Below are positions 1-13,900 of a stretch of DNA of 64,000 bases, piece by piece (the first letter of the stretch is position 1; each line of letters begins with the position of its first letter). Under the pieces are notes generated by a model, which saw only the letters and a program-made list of their open reading frames with translations, made no database searches and was not told the origin of the DNA. The DNA comes from Enoplosus armatus (taxonomy: Eukaryota > Chordata > Actinopteri > Centrarchiformes > Enoplosidae), in assembly GCF_043641665.1 (NCBI RefSeq), contig NC_092181.1:3663421-3727420 (forward strand), written 5' to 3'. The translations under genes and the position numbers were made by a program.

Positions 1-734
1 TTCCCAGGAGCAGAACTCAAGCCTCGTGTCAGCGCTCCTTCGCTGCGCACTCTCCACTTTCACTCATTACCCTTTTTCCTCTTTCTGCTCTCCCCTGTGC
101 CCCTCCTTCGCTTTCAGACTATTCTGCTGGAAAGATAGGGAAATTGTACATTCAGACGTTCACACACACATACACACTCTATCTCACATATGCAGACGCA
201 CAGCGCTGACAAGTGCAGCCTTTCCAGTCACACGCCACACCACTACAATTTCTTCACATTCTCATGTGGCTCCACTGAAAAAGGAATTGTACACACGCAT
301 GCACACACACGCATAAACACAAACACCCACGCAATCTCACAGTCATATTCTGGCCCTTTATCCCTTCTTGGTAATCTGTTTACGGAGTGCTGGGCCCATT
401 TGAGGGAGAATTTAATTGAAACCGGGGCTAATCTGATGATGGCACGGAGCGGCAGAGCCCTCCGCCCTGCATCACCTCCGGTAGGTTGCCCCTTGTAGTC
501 CTCACACCCAATACCTTGCTACTTCATTTCATGCCTCACGGTTCAATGCAGTGCTGCCCACTCATACATGCTGCATTGATTGTTAATCCGACATTTGATA
601 TGCACCACGCTCACTCAATTCTGATCTTGTTTTTCTTGTTTGTGTCTTCCCTCCTCCTCCTCTTTTCTCTCTCCCCACCATTTACCCAACACCGCCCCTG
701 TCCTCCTCCTCCTCTTCCCACTCTCTTCATCCAG
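1..734 (+). other. 3' end of xylt1 intron 2
   Basis: This precedes the exon acceptor at 731-734 and includes a long pyrimidine-rich stretch (about 625-733). I find no exon ending that would splice in phase to GATGGATAT, so the preceding exon is upstream of the window. Positions about 355-455 (ggtaatctgtttacggagtg onward) look like non-repetitive, possibly conserved DNA; CA-rich short runs lie near 160-310. Confidence 0.7.
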
Positions 735-1323
735 GATGGATATTACTCCCACCGGCCAAAGGAGAAAAGCAGAGTGGACAGCAACAACGAGAACTCTGTG
801 CCCAAAGACTTTGAGAACATAGACAATAGTAACTTTGGCGCCCGCTCGCAGCCACACCGGCAGTCTGTAGGGGCCACCAGCAGCAAGCAGCAGCGGGAGC
901 ATCTGCAGGAGAAGGCCCACGCCCAGCAGCAGGCGTGGCGGGACAGCTCCCCGAGTCTGGGCCGCAGCTCAAACGAAGTGCTGCCCGTGGGCCACCAGCC
1001 GCTGGCAGTCGGCAACAATGCCTCCTACCTAGGCGGTCAGGGCGTCGCGGGAGTGTCGCTGCAACACTACCGTGCCTCACAGCCCCAGCAGGCCCAGTCG
1101 CAGCACAGACATCAGCACCCCCACAGGAGGCAGGTGACTTCAGCGCCGCTGGAGGTGACCTACGACCAGCCACCCAAGTGCGAGATCAGTGGGAAGGAAG
1201 CCATTTCAGCTCTATCCAGAGCCAAGAGCAAGGAGTGCCGGCAACAGATCGCTGAGGTGTACTGCAGACACAAGGAAGGGCAGCTAATGCCTGAGAAGGT
1301 CACTCGCTACTGCCCCCTCGAGG
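735..1323 (+). CDS. xylt1: xylt1 coding exon (probably exon 3): stem region and linker
   Basis: The acceptor is a pyrimidine-rich tract ending in ccag before GATGGATAT; the donor is G|gtgagt. It encodes residues 1-196 and the first base of codon 197 (phase 0 in, phase 1 out). It opens with [11 protein letters not shown] and continues [17 protein letters not shown], nearly as in human XYLT1. Residues about 50-145 are low-complexity and rich in Gln, His, Ser and Ala, and do not align well to the mammalian stem. From [14 protein letters not shown] to [13 protein letters not shown] conservation returns, with four Cys in this linker. Confidence 0.95.
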
Positions 1324-4300
1324 GTGAGTAATTAATCACTGTAATTCATTTAATTGATTATTTGATTTTAGTTAATATAAATGGCTATGTCTGTGCTATG
1401 TTTCATGGAATGACTAATGAAGAGGTTCTTAGATGTTATAACCAATACCCCCACCCAACGCGGATATTACATTGCGTGACGGCTGTTCTACGACCTAATC
1501 TTTAGGTTTTCAAACGGACTCCCAAAATCTACACGCAATTTAGGAAATGCCTCCCTGTGTCCCAAATATTCAGAAAACTTTAACCTCAACACCAAACATA
1601 ACACAACAGCAACAAAACATCAGACACCTGAGCTGAACCTATTCAACATGTCCTTCCATATCATACATTGCAATATAAACACAGCAGCTTTCATTGAAAT
1701 TCACCAATCAAGGTCAAATTATTATCTACTGTCGGCATATCTCAAGGAGAGTAGTCTTCTTACCTGAGGGTGGCTACTTAGATGACCTCAGAGAGGAGCA
1801 ACACAGGAATTTGGTTGGAATGTACAAAATACAACCCAGTTTTATTGGAGTTTTATCAAAAGAGTAAATGGATACAAAATGTTCAAAAGAAAGAAGAAAA
1901 TATAAAAAAACAAGTAACAAAGTCTCACAAACAACCAAGGACCCCAAGGGACCAAAACGGCAGAGTGCGTCAGCCCTGAGCCTTTGTTCTGCTCTTCTTT
2001 TTATAACCTTTGCCCCCTGTTCTTGGGGGTGGGAGATCCATAAAAGGTCTTCCTCTGCACAAACACCTTAGCTATTGGGTAAAAACACATAAGATCACAA
2101 AAATACATTTTCCATACTATAACAAAGCACGCTTCAACTTCCATGTTTAACGAGGCGCCTGCAGGCACAGAAGCAACCGTGCGTTTGTGGTTTTTCACTG
2201 CAGGCTACAAACTAAAGTACAACTTGACCTGAACTGTTAAACTTAATTTGAACTGTTGAACTTAATTTGAACTGTTACTTTGAAGAGGGGGGGGGGGTAT
2301 GACTCAGACACAACACAGGTGGATTGCTCAACACTAAGAAGCAACAATCAAAGTTAAAGTTTGTCTGTGTGGATTTGGGTCAGATTTGATTGACAGTGCT
2401 TGGTGCACGGAAATACATGACATCACCTTCTCCCAACTGAGCTCCACCTACTTTAAACCAGAAATGCAAAGACGAAAAAAGAAATACAGTAATCTCTGAT
2501 GTGAAATAACCAGAACTATTAAAGAAAAGTTTAGGTTCACGTAGGAGCCCATACTAAGAATCTGGTTGTCCTAAATGTCAAAAAGAGACAGACATTAACA
2601 CTGAGGTTAGAGGTTGTATTCAGGTTAAGGCCTTTCTTGCCAAACAGCATTTATGTGAAAGCAGTCAAAATAAATGCCACTCTTAAGAGCCTCTTACAGC
2701 AGCGCCCTTTAAACAATCGTTCATCTCAAGTAGATTCAAAATCAGGGGATCAATAAGCTGATAGAGATTTCTGCTTGAGTTGATTATTCCAGCAGACTAA
2801 AGTACAAAACACAAAGAAAAACCTCCTGGAAATAATGTTGACAGGCTGTCAATGTCCTTTCCTCATACAGTTTGACATTTCATTTTTTCCACATTATTTC
2901 TTCCTACTCTCTGCTGTACAAGCTTTTTTTTTCATAGCAAAAAAGAAAAATAATTTCCGCAAAGCTAAGTAGAGTGTCGTCTGATCAATCAGGCTTTAGT
3001 GCGTGGTAAAGTATTTCCTGTTCTTGTAATTGTAATTCTCGTCAAAGACAACAAATGTCTTTTTTGCTGATGCGTAATTGGTGAAGTAAATAGTTGGAGA
3101 AAATGGGGATGCTGCTTGTATTCTCTCCAAATTGGTTTCCAATTTTCATTTGTTTTGTCAAGCTGGCCACAGAACACAGGTTCTCCTTTCTTTTTCTCAA
3201 AAAGACGCACACAAACACACACAGGCTTTTTTTTCTCTAAGAATTTATGGACATCTGCAGTCTGGTTGTGGATTCTGTAAACATAATCTGTTCCGGCTGC
3301 CGCCATCGGTGAGCAGCATGCATCAGCAACCGTGTTTCAGTGAACAGCACATACACACACGTGCATTTATACACATGGGAATGGACTAAATGCCGTGTGG
3401 ACAGCAGGGGAGGAGGAGAGAGCTATTATACATCTTGCCTGTTCTAGTCAGATACCTTCCCGGCCCTCGCTCATGTTATTAGAACTCGAGGAGGCACCGT
3501 GACTTAGCAACTTTTGTACATTCCACTTCCCAAGAGCAGGAGTATCGTTTCTCTGTGCCTAAGCTCCTGTCATCTCACACGGCAACTCGCCATCCCACTC
3601 AAACTGACAGTTTGATCAAAGGAGACAAAGAAATTGAAAAGGGCTTTCCCCTGGTGGCTGGGCTGTAACAACACGACAGCTAAATTAAATCACTTTTCTT
3701 TCTTACTCTCTGTCTGCCTGCCTGCTGCCTGCCAATGTGTTATATCTCTCTCTCTCTCTCTCTCTCTTCCCTCCTCTGTTCCCCGTCCCAATTCAAGTCC
3801 TAACCTTGTTAGCAGAAAATTGTCCAATTTGATTTGATCTGTGTTCTGTCCTTGAGGCCTTGGCTAGATTAGCAATTGTCTTAGCTCTGGCATTAGCATC
3901 ATTGAACACAGGAGGAACATGTTCGATCTCTTTGCCTCTCATATGCTAACTTGGCTAATGATGATATGATTGGGCTCCAGCCGGGGTACTAGCTGGCAGT
4001 CAGTGACCATGTACCCATGTAGCTTTAACCTAATGGCCTAATGTGAACAGAGTCGCTCATAGTGACAAACGATAGAGAATTAGCACCTAACTCTGAAGTT
4101 CCCCTCAGCTCTATGGGCTTTATAGCGTCTTTAGCTTTAGTTTTGATTCACTCACACCACTCTTATGGCATTATCTTTAGTATCAGCAGGCAGCTGTTTT
4201 CAGAAGCTCTAATATGCTACCTGCCCAGCACCAAACAGCTGACAGAGCTAGCGACTGCTGGTGAACCTAGTGGAGCATTTAGCAGATAAAGAGCCAGATA

Positions 4301-5442
4301 TTTCTCTCAGCTGGTTGTTGCTGACTAGCATCTTGTTAGCTGATGGTGTTAGCTGGTGGCATGGTAGACAGGAGTGTTGTTGCTTGCTAAGGTGAGGTAT
4401 GCTGAGGATGATTGGTTGTTGCTTGGCGGGTTGGGCGGCATGCTGCCAGTGGAGGCAACATGCTAGTTTGCTAAACCAAGCCCCCAGGAAGTGTACGGGG
4501 CTTTGAAGGCCAAATCGTGTAATTACAACTTCCGGGTCCGTCACGTGATGCACACTGACCCAAAAAGACTTTTCCCCATAGACTTACATTGTGAAAGAGA
4601 CGTCTGTAAGTCAGCATATACATTTTTTATGTGGTAAGGTGGTTGTTGTTGTTGTAGCTAGCTCCAAATGAACGCTATTGTTGGTCCACGTGGCGACTGT
4701 TTGCTAACAAGCCATATCAACTTAAAAGGTGACAAATGTTAAGTGTTGTGTTTGCTCTGCTCCCAAGTGACCCAAAAATCAGTTAGTACAGGTTTAAAGA
4801 AAAGGAAATTAAATGTGTTATTGTATTCATATAAATCAAACCTATGGATATGATTGATAAGTCTGCAAACCCGGCTTTGTGGATGGTTTCAAGGGGCAGA
4901 CACCGTCCCAGAGACATTTTCAAATGCAATTTGATGCAAGCCCTTTGGGGTATAGCTCAGCTCTTGTTCTAACCTCTCATATGAGCAGTTAAGATGGAGG
5001 GTGTGTAAGAGCCCGAAGTTACACAAGATGATGGAGGAAGAGAGTGGGGTGATAGCAGATGAGGGAGAGGCAGTTTAAAAGATAGATGGCGATGGGAAGG
5101 ATGATGAAGAGTGATGAGTTCAAGAGCAGGGCTTCTGTTTTTTTCTTTTGGTATTGGCCTGCGGTCTCTTCAGGTGCAGAGTCTGTTCAAAAAGCACTAC
5201 ACATAAAGCTCCTCTGCAGGTAAACACACATGCTCAACAGAACTGACAGTAAAATTGAAGTTCTCACACACACACAGCAGTGCTCATTAGTTCAGCTAGC
5301 TAGCATAGCACGCACTCTCAAAGTGCTTTGTGAAGCGACTGGCCAATTATCCGTGTGCAAAGCAAACCAGTGAACCTTCTTAGCTGGCCACCAATTACCG
5401 TTCAATCTGATACGGCCCACAGCAGATTTCCCCCCTGAGCTG

Positions 5443-5479
<37 letters not shown>

Positions 5480-8400
5480 CAGAGAGAGAGAAGCCAGAAA
5501 TAAGTATGAGTGACTGACAGGAGCCACGGCCAATTGGGGCCAATTGAAGCCAAGGGAGCGTGTCATTGACCCCAACCTTGTGGTCAACCTTTAAACAGAG
5601 CCATGTTGGACACCTGCCCTTAAATTTGAATGAATGAGATTAGTTGGACTGGAGGGGCCAGGGATTCTTAGTCAGCCCCTGTCGACTCAAAGAGAAGACG
5701 TGTCAGAAACATGCCCTTAAATTTTGAGTAATTACAGGACCCTAGGGCCAGACGGGAGAGGAGTCGGGAGGGGCATTTTTGTGGAAATGTAACCTCAGGG
5801 GACTAAACAGCCCCCACGTCAGTATTCCCTCCTCTTCAACACAAACAGGCTCTTGGGAACTGGAGTCCCAAATTATAGTCATTAATCTCCTTAAGGCACG
5901 TTTTGTGAACAAACATGTCTCATAAGCTGCGTGTGCGCATTCGCTGTAATAACTGAAGATTTAAAAACAAACAATGTCTGGGATAATGTTGGGGGACTTG
6001 ATGTTGCAGAGCAGCTTCGGGGGAGGTTTTTTTTCAGGTTTGAAGTGCAAGTGTTTGTTTTTGAGTGGTTAAGGGTGGTGCAAAACCACACAATGGAGCC
6101 ATGAGGAGGTTACCGATGGCTCTCCAGAGATTGTTGGAATTGTTTAATTTGATAGTGGCTTGGCAGGCCGCGGCCAGGGCTGTGTTTGCCTTCATGCTTA
6201 CTGTTGTCGTTTGTGTGAAATCCAAGGCATCTTCTTGGAGTTTTGCCTGAGAGGAATGATGGCACATTGTCAAAGCGTGCTCCACCCTGAGAGCCCCAGA
6301 GGAATCGCTTATAGGATTCCTGTCTGAATGAGGATAGTAGTTACAGTGTGCGCAGTATGTGGTTGAAGTTGTCGTAGTTCCGATTCAGTCTCATAAGAAA
6401 ATGGATGAGTGAGTCATGGTTTTGTGGTTATGGGTTTTTTGTTGTATTTATATGTATTTGAATGACACAGTGGAGAGCAAAAGGAAGTTACTCATGTTTA
6501 CAACTATCTCTGCCTGTTACAGTGTTTTGTTTTTTTCAAGGCATGATGGTTGTATTATAGTCTTACTGTTTATCTTCAAGCGAGCATCTTGATTGGTGGT
6601 TATTAAAACGGTACCTCCTCAGTTCAGTACTGAATGTTCACTTTTGACATAGCAGTTAGTTATTATGAATATGCTAATCATACCACCCCGACTGCTACTT
6701 AGTGTGTTGCCTAGCAACCTTGTTGTTTAGCTACTTCCATTTATTGTGTAATAAAAGAATAGCATTTAATTATCATTAATAACTATATTCATTATGCTTT
6801 GGCATTTGCTTGCTTTGTCCCTCGGAGCTATTTATAGGCGCTCCCCATCATATAGTGACTAATAGCGCTGTTTGTGCAGCCTCTCATACTTGATCAAATA
6901 AACAACAGATTTGATTTGGTAATCAAACGAGCAAGCAACCCCTGATTATTTTACTGATGAAGAATCCATGCAATGTTGTGTGAATTAAATGGAGTGAATA
7001 CAACATTCGTATTGTAATGATTGCATAAATGTAGACATTGTTGTCCTCATACCTCACAGGTAAAGCCAATGCTAATGTCCAGTGGGATGAGGACTCCGCC
7101 GAGAGCTTCCCATCAAAGCCAGTCAGAATAGCATTTGTCCTGGTGGTCCATGGACGAGCCTCACGCCAGTTTCAACGCCTCTTCAAAGCCATCTACCACG
7201 CATCGCACTACTACTACATACACGTTGATCAGGTGAGCCACAGAGAGCCCACAAACACGATTACCTTGAATGTAAAATCAGTCAAGCCCTTTTAAACCCA
7301 TTGTTTTATCAATGGGAGCTTGGTGACAATATTAACATTTTCTTTTTCAATTGCATTGAAAATTGAATCTCTTGATATCAGACACAATATTAATACATTT
7401 TTGATCATTTCCTTTGTTCCAGCGTTCTAACTACCTGCACAGGCAGGTGCATGCCTTGGCTGCCCAGTATCCGAATGTGCGGGTGACACCCTGGCGCATG
7501 TCCACCATCTGGGGCGGTGCCAGTCTGCTGACCATGTATCTTCGCAGCATGGCTGACCTGCTGGCCATGAGGGACTGGAGCTGGGATTTCTTCATCAACC
7601 TCAGTGCTGCTGACTACCCCATCAGGTAACAAAGACAGATCTCGCAGCAAAGAGTAGCTCAGTAAAGGATAGTGGGGGAGGCCTGAGGGGGAAGGCAGTC
7701 TGGTAATGAATTGTCCTGTAAGGAAATGAAGTGAGGTGTAGGGGTAAGCGTCTAATATAGGTGACAAAGGCAGTCACTGGGGCACAACAATAGCCGACCG
7801 CTCTCAGCCAATATGGAAGAAATTCAATACATGCTGTTGTGAGATTCTGTGGTTAACTGTGAGCTTTAAATAAAGATTCACTCCAAACCAAACAGATCAA
7901 TGAAGTAGAACCTCTTTCTCTTTCTCTTCTTTTCTCAAACACTATTCGTTAACACCTTCTCTTCCAACTCCCTGCTTCCTTGCTTGCACTCCATTGAATG
8001 GGTTACATGGTGAACTGATTACAATTTAATTGCCCAGGGTCAATACCTATTGACTTTCCAGGCCTGTTGTGTACTGTACAGTCCGAAAGTCGTCTCTGCA
8101 CTCGTAAACATCCCTTTTAAAAAGCTGTAAAAGGTAATTAAAGACACAAAGTCTACATGGATTGGACATGAAGTCACGGAAATAGCCTATTGGAGGAGAA
8201 ATGTGACTTGTGCTTTTTTTATGTGAGTTTATAGTCCTTCTGGGAGTTCAGGGTCTGCTGGGTTTTTGATGTAGCTCTGCAGCAGCCAATTAAAATCCTC
8301 CTATTAAGGAGAGAGTTATCTCTTCTGCGCAGCCAGATGTCCACCCGTTGAATTTAGACAAGCTGTAATGGCCACTGGGTAGAAGAAAGCTGAATCTGAT

Positions 8401-10061
8401 GTCTCCACAGCTGGAGCCAAGATGCAGGGGCAAATGTGGATTTTGTTCATGGACGGGTTCAGTCTTGTTGTGTTTAGTTTTTTTCACCATATCGATGAAC
8501 GCCGCTAACAAGCTGTCTGTGTGTGCACGTCAAAGATTATGTCATAGTTCAGCGTGTCTCAGCACCTGTCTGTGTACATGTATGCATATTTATCCTGTCT
8601 GTGCACCTGTCTGTCTGTCTGTCAGTGCTTGATTAAAGGTGTTTACGAGTGCGTGCACCGAGACACTGTTTTCTTCGTCTTTTGCCTCCTCATTTGCATG
8701 AGGGTGATGTTGTTTAGAAAAGGGCTGACAGTGGAGGTTTTAAGCCCCATCTGTTGGGAAACGAAACGATTGATGGAGCGAAAGAGGGAGCCGAGAGGCA
8801 GAAATGACAGGGAGAGAGGCGAGGGAGCGAGAATAAGCAGTTGGGGTAGGAGAACAAGAGGGAACTGCATGTTTTGGATCCATGCAATATGGAAATATGG
8901 AAATTGCACTCTTGTATCTTTGCTTAGCAAGTGCATTTGTAACCACAGCTTGGATTTGACCAAGTCTGTGCGCTGCATATTTACTGAGTTGAACTTGCAA
9001 ATATGGTCTTTTTTTAAGTGGCAGGCCTGGGTTCAAGCCCCCGTGAGAGGGAGCATCCGTGCTACTCGAGTGTCCTCAGACAAGAAACTGAAACCCATTC
9101 AGCTGTTTTGTCGCTGACAATCCTCTCTGATTTCTTTGTGAACGGGATCAGGCAGAAAGAGACATTCTCCCTCAGAAATAAACACCTCAGCATTACATTA
9201 TCATTACTGACTTACTATAGCACACTACAGCACCGAAAAACGTGTTGGAATAAGCAGATGCCTCACTTATGCCAGACTGCAAATACAACCATGTGTTAAG
9301 CTGCCAGTATGCTTCATCAGAACCGCTTGTCGGACGGTTGAATAGCTTCGGACACCTCCTGCCCCCGCACCTTTTCAACGTCAGATTTGGGGGACTCTGT
9401 GTCCAACCATTTCTATTACAAAACCGTCAATCTGACATTCACACCCACTTCACACTGTGATTGGCCAGATGTGTGGAGATGACAAACTATATCTGTCACT
9501 TTTCATGTGAACAACTTCCAGGACAGACTATATAAAAGTGTGCGCTGTTGCCCTCCCCCTTCGAGTGTGGCCATTTGAAACAACTATAAACACATTTGAC
9601 TTCCGACGAGGTTGGACACCACATTCTAGTTCTTTTCAAGCATAACCCGACCTTTATTTTTCCACGTCCTTTGTCACTTCATTTTAAGCTGAAAATTTAT
9701 GTTGATCGTACTACATATATTCAAAAAATAAAATATCCAAAAAAATATCTATGGTGAGCCTGCACCTGTCTTTTCTGAATGTAGCTTTAAGTTACAGTAT
9801 TTTTGGCCACAGACTTTCCAAATGGCACTTGTTTTTCCGTTGTGACCATACTGCGCAGGTGCAGACAGGAAAGGGGCGGGGGGTGGCTCCCCTGCCCCTT
9901 GCTGCCCTGACTACTGCTGTTGTTATCAGTGGGACTGGAGACAAGCATTATTTCCCCTCTAATTCCCTGATAATGTCTGTCCTGCCGCATGGATGGCTCT
10001 CAAAGGAAAACCCAGAGCCCCTCACACCAGCAGAGGGGCTGTGTGTCCAGGGGGAGATATA

Positions 10062-10117
<56 letters not shown>

Positions 10118-10907
10118 AGAGAGGCCAGAGGATGAGTTACACGCTTGCTTTGTCAGAGTACAACCCTCTTTCCCAGCTTTTATCTACACAGTCTCCTTGC
10201 TTTTACCTCTTTTTTTCTTTAAAGCCCCTTTCATGGACTTTACAGCAGCTTTTAAGAAGTCTGAGCTTTGTGAGACAATGACTGGCTGCAGGCATCACAT
10301 CTTCTAATCTCTTTCACTTTGTCATCTCTGTCTCTGGAAAGTGTTGCATCTCATATTTTAGCTTTGTTCCATAAGTGATAGGTGTCATTTCCTCTTGAAA
10401 ACCCGTATAACCTATTAGTACTAAGCCAACTCATTTGAAAATGTAATTCTAAAAACTTCTAAGATTAAAAAACTAGCAGGATTTTTGAATTAAGTGACAG
10501 AACTTTTTTTTATCTTTTGTTGTTAAGAGTGTTTGCTCATAACCTGTCAGCCATTGGAGTTCAACTATTCCCCTCTGGAATGGTGTATTTAAGGTCCGCG
10601 TTATAAAAAGGCACATTATTAATTTAACAGTAAGACTGTGGAAGTGAAACAGTGGCATAATCATGAAGTCTAATTGGCTATGATATTGAAACGGTGTGCA
10701 TTTTTTAAGTATCAGGTGGGGTTGAAACTCCCAGCAGTGTGTGTGCTGTGTGTGTGTGTGTGTGTTGTGTGTTACTGTAATGTGTGCGTGTGAATACCAC
10801 TGTGAGACAGAGCAACCACAGGGCTGACAGTAAGCAAACTAGACCCAGTGGACGGGGTGACCACTCAGGTGGCAAATCTGGAGCTTGACATGAATTCCCC
10901 TCGCTCT

Positions 10908-10957
<50 letters not shown>

Positions 10958-13900
10958 CTGCAAGCATTTGTGTGTCTCTGTGCATGTATATTGTATTGTC
11001 AGTGTGCATGCTAGCAGATACACAGTGCGTGTGGGAAGTAGAGACAGAGAAGACTGCATGTGTCTCAACAGCACATCATCAGTTAGGCTTTATGGCTCAG
11101 GACCTCCTAAGATAAGCCCCCCAGGCTGTGAAATTGCTCCTTCAAGAGAAAATGACATTAATATGCGCTTGTCCCTCCCCCCACTGATCCTTGAGTTTTT
11201 TACCAGGGCCTTGCTGCTCTTTTAGAAAGGCAAGCCAGGCCATGAAAGGCTCCAGCACAGATGAAATGTTAGAGCCATTGACTGGGGCATAGCCTGCAGA
11301 GCAAAGCTTTTAGCCTGTCTGGCCTGTGTGTGAGGGAGTAGACTGCTCTACAATGTAAGAGCAGCATGGAGTCATTCATCAAAATCATGGATAGCACAAT
11401 CTTTTGTATAATCCTAAATAGCTGTAATGGCTTGAAGGAACGGAGGGACTTACACGGAGTTCAGCCGAGATCTGTAATTGATCTCTACGTGAGTTAAAAC
11501 CCCTGAAAACGTATTTCTCCGTACATTAAAAACGGGTTTTTACTAATTGTTACTTCACTTCACTGTGCAGAGTTTGTTTTCACATTCATCTGCTGAAGGG
11601 GGAAAGTTTCTCTGTGCTCATGTTAAATCTTATTTTAACACGTGTATGTACCGGCATCATTTGTGACATCACAGCTAGTCTATAGCCAATCGTGGTCCAG
11701 TATGCAGCTTACACAAGTGTGATATGGAAACTCGTAAGCTCCAGTGCGCACACACTGAGAGTGGACTTTTCAGTGAAGTAGGAGACGTGTGGTGATGCAC
11801 ACAAACAATAAATATTGGCCTATTCATAAATTTTGGATTCTTCAGTAAGGGAGAGACAGTAGATGTCATTTTAAGAGATTTTTAACTAGTTCATTTAATT
11901 GTTCCAAGCAGGGTATTTTATGTGTCTTTAAACATGTCTAGAGAGGGTCTTTAAACATTCATGACTAAATAAGTAACAATGAAATATAAGTTTGGAACAA
12001 ATGGGGTCATCAAAAGTATTTGAGCGTTTTACAGGAGAGGGATTTTGATATGATTATTATACTGTTCTTTAGGATGTAACAAGAGATAACTGAACAATTA
12101 ACACAGGGACACAGGATTAGAACTTGAACATTTAATTTCAACTGTCATTAAGGAACTTTATTTTAAAGCAGCCAGTAACAGGGTGATTCATTTGCATACT
12201 TTACCTCCAAAACTGCACTTACAGCATGCACTGCACTGCAAAATCAATGTCCCCCCTCCAGCTAGGTCTCACCATATGTTTCCCAGTCAAAAGTCATTTT
12301 CTTCCATTTCAGGACCAATAACCAGCTGGTGGCCTTCCTGTCCAAATACAGAGACATGAACTTCATCAAGTCCCACGGCAGGGACAACGCCAGGTGAGGA
12401 ACAAATGTTTCAAACGTCATTTTAATCACCCTACAACACCTCCCCCAGCCTTTCTCTTACTCTCCGGCTAGTGTTTTTCCTCACTTACTCACACACAGCA
12501 GCACCTACTGTATGCGCACATAACACGGCGCGCTCCTGCCAGCACGGCGTGGTCACTGAATCATAATACAATTAGCTCCCATCTGTGGCTTCATTAATTA
12601 ACCTTCTTGGTGGGGTGAGCTAGCGAGGTCGCTGCCAGGACGCCCTTCTCCACTGCCGCCACCATGCCGCCCTCTGCTTTCTGCCTCAACACACCCCGGT
12701 GACAAACCAGTCACCACCCGACACTGTGGGCAAAAATACTCCCGAAACACATGATAAAAAAAAGAAAGAAAAGAAATCGGCCAGCATGGATGCATGAGTC
12801 AGCGTGACTCAGCGGTACCTTTTTGTGTTTGCAGTCACAGTATTTTATTCAGTGCTGTTTGATGAGAGTGAAGATGTTTTGTTCCTGATTTAATTCCATA
12901 TTACCAACAATGATGATCTTGGTAATCCACCACTATGTGCGAATGGCTGAAACTAATTGAAATGCTTGGAAAATGCATGAGTGCATTTTCAAAATGTCAT
13001 CAGCGTATGTACACGCGCGTATGCCTGCGAGCCACAAGGTCAATACCTCAGAAGTCTTTGTCACTGTTCAGAGAACAGAAGGAACAGTCTGACCAGGCTG
13101 ACCTGAATTTGACTCCCTCCATCTGACACTCGATACGTTCACAGGAGTAACACCATCCATTATGTATGCAGGGTGTCACTCTTCTTGTTGCTGATAAAAG
13201 TGTGTAGTGACAAGTGTGAACAACACATTTGTCAAGTCATTTAAGGCCAAGGATAGGAGACAAATTCTGAAAGGAAAGTAATGTTTGGATATACAACTAT
13301 TGAAATACTAAAACTAATAACAGTTATTGTTTAAAATGATTCATCTGTAGTCTCTTTTAGCTGTTGTGGCACTTGAGTTGTGTCTACATCTACCTGAGCA
13401 TGTTTTCAGCGTGTTCTCTGCTCTTTTTTAGCTCATCTCTTGCTTTTTTTTTTTTTTTTTTTACAATTTTCACCCCCACCGCCCCCAAAAAAACAAAACA
13501 CAGATTGCTTTTAGAAGATGTTCACCCTGATTTCATTATAAGCACTTAAAAGTTGTGTTTCCGACTGAAGGAGGACAATGTTCACTGAAGTTTACAGTCA
13601 ACAAGGGCCTCTTGTGACAAGCACCGCTCAAACATCTTCTGTTTATACAAAGTAAAGAGAAAGATTGTGACGAAATATAAATGAGCTGCTAATTATGCAT
13701 AAGTGTCCCTCTAAATATAAAACAAAAGCTACAGAAATTATGTTTTTAAAGTCAGATTTGTTTTTGTGTATGTTTTTTTCTTCACAAAAATAAAGATCCC
13801 TCCCATCCCACGTGTTTGTGTGTGTCCACTAGGTTTATCCGTAAGCAGGGTCTGGATCGTCTGTTCTATGAGTGCGACACCCACATGTGGAGGCTGGGTG

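Larger units (their letters stand above)
1324..7059 (+). other. xylt1 intron 3 (5.7 kb)
   Basis: No nested gene is recognised. It contains an LTR-like segment (about 1730-2295), dispersed repeats (2360-2600, 4060-4330, 4490-4800), a TC microsatellite and a CA microsatellite, described separately. About 6600-6930 is AT-rich with several TAAT/ATTA motifs and no repeat hallmarks, so it could be regulatory; I see no direct proof. The rest is unremarkable. Confidence 0.8.
7626..12312 (+). other. xylt1 intron 5 (4.7 kb)
   Basis: No nested gene is seen. It holds a SINE remnant (9020-9120), a promoter- or LTR-like block (9450-9735), and three TG-rich microsatellites (10065-10115, about 10737-10772, 10914-10956). 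The remaining sequence is unique-looking with no motif I can support. Confidence 0.8.

Noticed and set aside
486..734. Upstream extension of the first exon's open frame
   Set aside because: The frame stays open by chance through the pyrimidine tract. The acceptor at 734 and the match to human XYLT1 start at 735, and the begin codon of that open run is not ATG.
727..1173. Long minus-strand open frames opposite the first exon
   Set aside because: They are shadows of the GC-rich xylt1 exon; the plus strand has the homology.
9751..10307. Open frames through the TG array (Cys-Val repeats)
   Set aside because: Alternating TG reads as Cys-Val in two frames and has no stops. It is a microsatellite artefact, as are similar frames at the other TG/CA arrays.
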